Origin: Candidatus Marinamargulisbacteria bacterium | GTDB taxonomy: Bacteria > Margulisbacteria > Marinamargulisbacteria > UBA817 | Length of the DNA stretch: 11,028 nt | Direction: 5' to 3' | Assembly: GCA_023262965.1 (NCBI GenBank) | Contig: JALQXX010000037.1 | Location: 1-11,028 of the forward strand | Part shown: one piece after another, positions 7,004 through 11,028 of the stretch | Position numbering within the stretch: the stretch's first letter is position 1 | How the letters are laid out: each line of letters opens with the position of its first letter | The notes under the pieces: model-generated | What the model saw: only the letters and a program-made list of their open reading frames with translations | Told to the model about the DNA's origin: nothing | Databases searched by the model: none | Translations under genes and position numbers: made by a program

Positions 7004-7033
7004 ATTATAGCGCATTTTAGCCATCTGTGTAGA
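7004..7033 (-). promoter_or_regulatory. Promoter giving a nearly leaderless phosphatidyltransferase mRNA
   Basis: On the minus strand a perfect TATAAT lies at 7009-7004, and TCTACA (7033-7028, 4 of 6 -35 bases) lies 18 bp upstream. Initiation about 7 nt after the -10 would fall near 6997, only a few bases before the GTG start at 6993. There is no room for a Shine-Dalgarno sequence and none is seen, so the mRNA would be leaderless or nearly so. Confidence 0.5.
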
Positions 7034-7144
7034 GCGTTATTCGGCCGTTAACCACCCATTCCACAACCGGCTAACTTCGGGTATCATCATCCTTATGGGA
7101 TATGACTTACACATGGGGATTATTCATCAAGGGGATGCGCATTT

Positions 7145-7915
7145 ATGACCAACCGTGTGGTTATTATTACGGGAGCATCCTCGGGAATTGGTGCGGAATT
7201 GGCCCGGCTTTATGCTAAAGCCGGGGATTTATTGGGATTGATTGCACGGCGAGAATCCGCATTAATCGCCTTGCAACAAGAACTGATGAATGATTATGGC
7301 TGCGATAGCCGAATTGGGATATGCGATGTGTCGGATCAATCCGCAATTTTTGACGTCATTGCCACCCTCATTGCAGACTTTGGTCGAGTGGATATACTGA
7401 TTGCCAATGCGGGCATCAGCGTACCCTCCCCCGCATACAAAGCCAATGCCGCATATTTAACCGACACTATTGAAACAAATGTTTTGGGCGCGGGGTACGC
7501 GGCTTACGCGGTTATTCCCACAATGATACGGCAAAAAGCCGGGCATATTGCGGTTATCAGCAGCTTAGCCGGGTATCGTGGATTGCCCGAAGCGGGGGCT
7601 TATTGTGCCAGTAAAGCCGCTGTCAATGCGCTATTTGAATCCATGCGATTGGATCTAAAACGCTTTTGTATTTCGGTAAGTATTATACGGCCCGGCTTTA
7701 TTCAGTCCGCCATAACGGATCGCAATAATTTTTATATGCCCTTTCTGCAAGAAACCCGTGTTGGGTGTCAAAAAATTTTTAAAGCGCTTGAACGGCATCA
7801 AAAAATAATCGCCTTTCCATGGCCCCTTGCCCAACTGGTGCGAACCCTGTATTTTTGGCCATGCTGGTTATACGATCGGTGTTTTGCAGGCATCCGAAAT
7901 ACCAAACGACCGTAA
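7145..7915 (+). CDS. Classical short-chain dehydrogenase/reductase
   Basis: This 256-aa Rossmann-fold oxidoreductase has the classical SDR set: TGASSGIG (9-16) for cofactor binding, NAG (88-90), Asn112, and catalytic Ser140, Tyr153 and Lys157 (YCASK). The RR at 35-36 after the second strand suggests NADP(H) preference. Two or more aromatic/hydrophobic stretches near the C-terminus (about 225-247, rich in Trp, Phe and Tyr) could make contact with membrane or a lipophilic substrate. The substrate cannot be read from sequence; it is not an obvious FabG, as the usual fatty acid synthesis context is absent and the C-terminus differs. AAGGGG at 7129-7134 lies 10 nt before the ATG. It stands alone, divergent from the phosphatidyltransferase gene across a 151-bp gap; I see no convincing promoter for it there. 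Confidence 0.88.
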   Translation: MTNRVVIITGASSGIGAELARLYAKAGDLLGLIARRESALIALQQELMNDYGCDSRIGICDVSDQSAIFDVIATLIADFGRVDILIANAGISVPSPAYKANAAYLTDTIETNVLGAGYAAYAVIPTMIRQKAGHIAVISSLAGYRGLPEAGAYCASKAAVNALFESMRLDLKRFCISVSIIRPGFIQSAITDRNNFYMPFLQETRVGCQKIFKALERHQKIIAFPWPLAQLVRTLYFWPCWLYDRCFAGIRNTKRP

Positions 7916-7967
7916 CACCCCCAGTATTCCGCCACCATTATTGAGGCATAATTCAAAAAACCACCAA

Positions 7968-7996
7968 TTGACAACCCCTATTCACCATACTATACT
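7968..7996 (+). promoter_or_regulatory. Near-consensus sigma70-type promoter for rpmF-plsX-fabHD
   Basis: A perfect TTGACA (7968-7973) is separated by exactly 17 bp from TATACT (7991-7996, 5 of 6). Transcription would start near 8003, leaving a leader of about 30 nt with AAGGAG at 8018-8023, nine bases before the ATG. It is the best promoter in the window, as expected for a ribosomal protein gene. I see no operator for a lipid regulator such as FapR in the short leader. Confidence 0.8.
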
Positions 7997-8032
7997 TTGG
8001 TAAACGAATTTAAACAAAAGGAGTCTGTTAGT

Positions 8033-8230
8033 ATGGCAGTACCTAAAAAAAGACGATCTAAATCCCGAAAGCGCACCCACCGATCCTTGTGGAAAATTGC
8101 TTTGCCTACCATGGCAAGTTGTCCGCAGTGTCATGTGTTGCGAATTGCTCATCGCGCCTGTACCAGCTGCGGTTATTACAAGGGGTCCGTTGTCTTAAAA
8201 ATCAAAGAAAATCAACCCAAAGAGGCCTAA
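8033..8230 (+). CDS. rpmF: Ribosomal protein bL32, zinc-ribbon form
   Basis: This 65-aa, very basic protein of the large ribosomal subunit begins MAVPKKRRSKSRKR, the usual bL32 start. It carries CPQC (about 30-33) and CTSC (about 43-46), a zinc-ribbon of the C+ type, and ends in GYYKGSVVLK and a short acidic/basic tail. The frame is open from 7997, but ATG 8033 is chosen because it gives the conserved N-terminus and has AAGGAG nine bases upstream. The upstream extension would start almost at the promoter -10. rpmF ahead of plsX is a widespread arrangement linking ribosome and lipid synthesis; the next gene starts 3 nt downstream. Confidence 0.97.
   Translation: MAVPKKRRSKSRKRTHRSLWKIALPTMASCPQCHVLRIAHRACTSCGYYKGSVVLKIKENQPKEA
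8219..8225 (+). promoter_or_regulatory. Ribosome binding site supporting the TTG start of plsX
   Basis: AAAGAGG inside the last codons of rpmF lies 8 nt before the TTG at 8234. The conserved PlsX N-terminus begins right at this TTG, and no ATG or GTG nearby would give it. Confidence 0.65.
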
Positions 8231-8233
8231 ACC

Positions 8234-9229
8234 TTGCCCCTAATTGCACTTGATGCCATGGGTGGCGATAATGCCCCCGATGCCATTGTTGCTGGTGCTT
8301 TGGATGCTGTTCAACAACTGGATGTGTCCATTGCGTTGATTGGGAATCGAAGCGTATTAGATACGTATGGTATTGATCATCCTAAAATTACGTTGATACA
8401 TGCACCCGATGTGATTTTGATGGACGATCCCCCCCTACAGGCTTTTCGAAAGAAAAAAGAATCCTCTATTCATGTTGGCTTAACCTTAGTAAAAGAGGGT
8501 AAAGCCGATGCGTTTTTATCGGCCGGTAATACGGGGGCGATTATGTCGTGCGCACTATTTATTTTAGGCCGTATTAAAGGCATTGATCGGCCCGCCCTTG
8601 CATCCGTTATTCCCACAAACGCGGGATGTGCCCTGATGTTGGATATGGGCTCGAATGTGGATAGCAAGCCCATTAACCTGGAACAATATGCCATAATGGG
8701 GCATTTTTTTTCAATAAATGCCTTGGGCGTCCCTCATCCTCGAATTGGTTTAATTAATATTGGTGAAGAGAAAGAAAAGGGTAACCAACTCACTCACGAC
8801 ACGTATGCACGCCTTGAAAGCAATACCAAAATCCAGTTTATTGGAAACCTAGAAGGCAAAGATATTCTCAATCACAAGGCCGACGTCATTGTCTGTGATG
8901 GGTTTATTGGCAACACATTGCTCAAATTTGGGGAGGGTTTGGTGGATTATATATTTCATGAAATTAAAAGCACCGTTGCATCGGGATCCTTGGCCACAAA
9001 AATTGGGGGTTGGTTACTAACACCCGCATTTAGGGCATTAAAAAAGAAAATTGATTACGAAGAATATGGTGGCGCACCGCTTTTGGGTGTCAATGGGGTG
9101 GCTTTAGTAGCCCATGGCAAATCCAAAAAGAAGGCGGTTGTAAGTGCTATTCGAACGGCTATGACCTGCGTAAACAATCGCATGATTTCCAAAATGGCCA
9201 TTGCCTTTGATACGGATGATAACCAATAA
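8234..9229 (+). CDS. plsX: Phosphate acyltransferase PlsX
   Basis: This 331-aa peripheral enzyme converts acyl-ACP and phosphate to acyl-phosphate, the acyl donor that PlsY uses on glycerol-3-phosphate at the start of phospholipid synthesis. The family blocks are all visible: ALDAMGGDNAP (5-15), DAFLSAGNTGA (92-102), LMLDMGSNVD (134-143), NIGEEKEKGN (175-184), CDGFIGN (221-227) and YGGAPLLGVNG (278-288). The initiator is TTG, supported by the ribosome binding site above and by the conserved N-terminus. Length is normal. It starts 3 nt after rpmF and its last 14 nt overlap fabH, so the cluster is tightly coupled. Confidence 0.96.
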   Translation: MPLIALDAMGGDNAPDAIVAGALDAVQQLDVSIALIGNRSVLDTYGIDHPKITLIHAPDVILMDDPPLQAFRKKKESSIHVGLTLVKEGKADAFLSAGNTGAIMSCALFILGRIKGIDRPALASVIPTNAGCALMLDMGSNVDSKPINLEQYAIMGHFFSINALGVPHPRIGLINIGEEKEKGNQLTHDTYARLESNTKIQFIGNLEGKDILNHKADVIVCDGFIGNTLLKFGEGLVDYIFHEIKSTVASGSLATKIGGWLLTPAFRALKKKIDYEEYGGAPLLGVNGVALVAHGKSKKKAVVSAIRTAMTCVNNRMISKMAIAFDTDDNQ

Positions 9230-10223
9230 CTGGCGAATTGGTGTTTTAGGTGTGGGCGGGTATTTACCCGAAAAACAGGTCTCTAACGCCTTCTTTGAAA
9301 CCAGCGGTATGGATACTTCCTCGGAGTGGATTAGCACGCGCACAGGGATTCATAATCGACACATCAAAGGCCCGACAGAATCCACCAGCGATATGGCGGT
9401 TTTAGCCGCACAAATGGCATTGGATCAGGCCGGGGTGTCTCCCAATACGCTCGATGGCATTTGGGTTGCGACCTCATCACCCGATAATTGGGGGTTTCCG
9501 TCGACGGCCTGTCGGGTGCAGCAAAAATTGGGCATTACACGTGCCATACCCTGTATGGATATTGCTGCCGCTTGTAGTGGTTTTTGTTATGGCGTTGCAA
9601 CAGCGTATGCATATTGTGCAGCGGGTCTGGGAAAAACCTATCTGGTTATTGGCGCAGAATCTATGAGCGATTTGGTGGATTGGCAGGATCGGCGTACCGC
9701 TATTTTATTTGGGGATGGGGCTGGCGCAGCCGTTATTGGCCCGGTCGCCACCGGTGGGATTCAAACCGTTGATCAGGGTGCGGATGGCCATAGTCACGAC
9801 ATCTTAACATGTTCGCCAACCCCCCATACCCAACCATTTTATGACAACCCGGTATCGGAACCCCGTCCGGTGATTCATATGAACGGGCCTGCGGTATTTA
9901 AAAAGGGGGTAACGGTTGTTGTTGAATCCATTATGGCGGCATTATCGGCGTGCTCGCTATCGGTGAATGACCTGGATTACGTTGTATGTCACCAAGCCAA
10001 TCAGCGTATTTTGGAGGCCGTGAGCAAAAAAACCACCATTCCTCTAACCAAATTCTTAATAAATATTGATACTGTTGGCAATACATCTGCCGCATCCATT
10101 CCCTTGGTATTAACCGATGCCATTCATCAAAATCGTCTTAAACCGGGCGATCGGTTGTGCTTAGTGGGATTTGGTGCGGGGTTTACGTGGTCAACGATTA
10201 TTATAGAATGGAGTATAACATGA
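9216..10223 (+). CDS. fabH: Beta-ketoacyl-ACP synthase III (FabH)
   Basis: This 335-aa thiolase-fold enzyme condenses an acyl-CoA primer, usually acetyl-CoA, with malonyl-ACP to start type II fatty acid synthesis. The Cys-His-Asn triad is complete: Cys120 in AAACSGF, His259 in HQANQRI and Asn289 in VGNTSAAS. Other marks are the WISTRTGI segment (38-45), the GDGAGA turn (166-171) and GFGAGFTW near the C-terminus. ATG 9216 lies 14 nt inside plsX. A TTG at 9201 in the same frame would add five residues (MPLIR if used as start), but it has no better ribosome binding site, so the ATG is preferred. The stop overlaps the fabD start as ATGA. Primer preference (straight or branched) is not readable by eye. 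Confidence 0.96.
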   Translation: MITNNWRIGVLGVGGYLPEKQVSNAFFETSGMDTSSEWISTRTGIHNRHIKGPTESTSDMAVLAAQMALDQAGVSPNTLDGIWVATSSPDNWGFPSTACRVQQKLGITRAIPCMDIAAACSGFCYGVATAYAYCAAGLGKTYLVIGAESMSDLVDWQDRRTAILFGDGAGAAVIGPVATGGIQTVDQGADGHSHDILTCSPTPHTQPFYDNPVSEPRPVIHMNGPAVFKKGVTVVVESIMAALSACSLSVNDLDYVVCHQANQRILEAVSKKTTIPLTKFLINIDTVGNTSAASIPLVLTDAIHQNRLKPGDRLCLVGFGAGFTWSTIIIEWSIT

Positions 10224-11028
10224 CAAAAACACATCTTATTTTTTCGGGACAAGGATCGCAATTTGTAGGGATGGGCCGTGACTTTCACGATGCTATTCCT
10301 GAGGTTCGCGATATGTATCGTAAGGCCGATGACTTATTGGGATATTCAATAAGCGACATATCATTTAGTGATCCTGATGCTCGGTTGCATTTAACGCAAT
10401 ACACCCAGCCCGCTATTTTTTTAGCCAGCGTGGCAATGTATCATCAACTCCCTTCCGAAATCGCTGTTGCATCGGTTGCCGGTCACAGTTTGGGTGAAAT
10501 TACCGCATATTACGCTGCCGGGGTATTGGATTTTGAATCGGCACTCCGGATTGTAGCGAAGCGTGGGGAATTAATGGGCCAACAAGCGCATGCAACTGAT
10601 GGGGCAATGGCCGCGGTGATTGGGTTGGATCAGGACACCGTATCGCGTATTGTTGATACCATTTATCACTGTGTGATTGCTAACTACAATACCCCAAACC
10701 AATTTGTGATTTCTGGCCAGTTGAATGCCATCTATAAAGCCATCGACCAATTAAATAAAGCCGGTGCTCGTGTGGTAAATTTACCGGTATCCGGTGCATT
10801 TCATTCTCATTTAATGAATGATGCGGTCCCAATTTTTAAAGACTATATTGACCAATTTACTTTTAACCCGCCGCAATACCCCATTTACCTCAACCGTGAA
10901 GCCGCACCCGTAACGGATCCTGTTACGTTAAAAGCCAATTTGTCCGTGCATATTGTATCCCCTGTTCGATGGATCGAAACCATTCGCGCTATGATGGCCG
11001 AAAGCAACGTTTTTGTTGAAGTCGGTCC
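10220..11028 (+). CDS. fabD: Malonyl-CoA:ACP transacylase FabD (3' end beyond window)
   Basis: An open frame of 269 codons plus two bases runs off the right edge; about 35-45 residues of the usual 305-315 are missing. FabD moves malonyl from CoA to ACP to supply fatty acid elongation. Active-site elements are GQGSQ (Gln11), GHSLGE (nucleophile Ser90), Arg115 and GAFHS (His195). The segment before SPVRW reads SVHIVSPVRW, so the position of E. coli Gln250 holds His244. ATG 10220 overlaps the fabH stop, and GGAG at 10210-10213 lies 6 nt upstream. The order rpmF-plsX-fabH-fabD suggests that fabG and acpP could follow outside the window. Confidence 0.95.
   Translation, partial: MTKTHLIFSGQGSQFVGMGRDFHDAIPEVRDMYRKADDLLGYSISDISFSDPDARLHLTQYTQPAIFLASVAMYHQLPSEIAVASVAGHSLGEITAYYAAGVLDFESALRIVAKRGELMGQQAHATDGAMAAVIGLDQDTVSRIVDTIYHCVIANYNTPNQFVISGQLNAIYKAIDQLNKAGARVVNLPVSGAFHSHLMNDAVPIFKDYIDQFTFNPPQYPIYLNREAAPVTDPVTLKANLSVHIVSPVRWIETIRAMMAESNVFVEVG

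Noticed and set aside
7034-7144. Promoter for the short-chain dehydrogenase
   Set aside because: Candidates such as TATGAC (7101-7106) or TATCAT (7082-7087) lack a believable -35 partner at the right spacing.
8704-8711. T8 run in plsX as a programmed slippage site
   Set aside because: The frame is intact across it, conserved PlsX blocks continue on both sides, and no stem-loop is evident.

Overview
This is a gene-dense bacterial chromosome segment with about ten complete protein genes, one gene cut by the right edge, no RNA gene and no gene-free stretch over 300 bases. Most genes overlap or nearly touch. Base composition and codon style look uniform, so the coding part reads as core chromosome; only the extreme left edge carries something repeat-like. 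The organism cannot be named from this window. Metabolism suggests a Gram-negative lineage: metX-metW, PssA-type phosphatidylserine synthesis and UppP are present. Ribosomal protein L32 has a Zn-ribbon (CxxC...CxxC), unlike typical alpha-, beta- and gammaproteobacterial L32, and it leads an rpmF-plsX-fabH-fabD cluster. That combination fits deltaproteobacteria-like or other less-studied phyla; this is inference.

Layout. (1) 1-154: two tandem 30-bp repeats, then a possible promoter. (2) 155-2874, plus strand: a small zinc-ribbon/one-helix membrane protein, uppP (undecaprenyl-PP phosphatase), metX and metW, all overlapping by 1-11 nt and so probably one translationally coupled operon. (3) 2883-4809, plus strand: a good extended -10 promoter drives a solitary PilB/GspE-type secretion ATPase lacking the usual C-terminal tetracysteine, overlapped by tsaC (threonylcarbamoyl-AMP synthase, tRNA t6A synthesis). 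(4) 4770-6993, minus strand: a single 441-aa protein joining two complete CDP-alcohol phosphatidyltransferase domains (PgsA-like then PssA-like), followed by an overlapping family 2 glycosyltransferase whose 3' end overlaps the 3' end of tsaC by 40 nt. (5) 7145-7915, plus strand: a classical short-chain dehydrogenase. (6) 7968-11028, plus strand: a near-consensus promoter and the rpmF-plsX-fabH-fabD cluster for ribosome and fatty acid/phospholipid initiation; fabD runs off the window.

Functionally, much of the window concerns the envelope. FabD and FabH start fatty acid synthesis and PlsX passes acyl chains towards phosphatidic acid. The PgsA-PssA protein would act on CDP-diacylglycerol at the branch between phosphatidylglycerol and phosphatidylserine/ethanolamine, and UppP recycles the lipid carrier for wall and surface glycans. 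The most notable item is the PgsA-PssA two-domain protein, expressed from what looks like a nearly leaderless GTG-start transcript.
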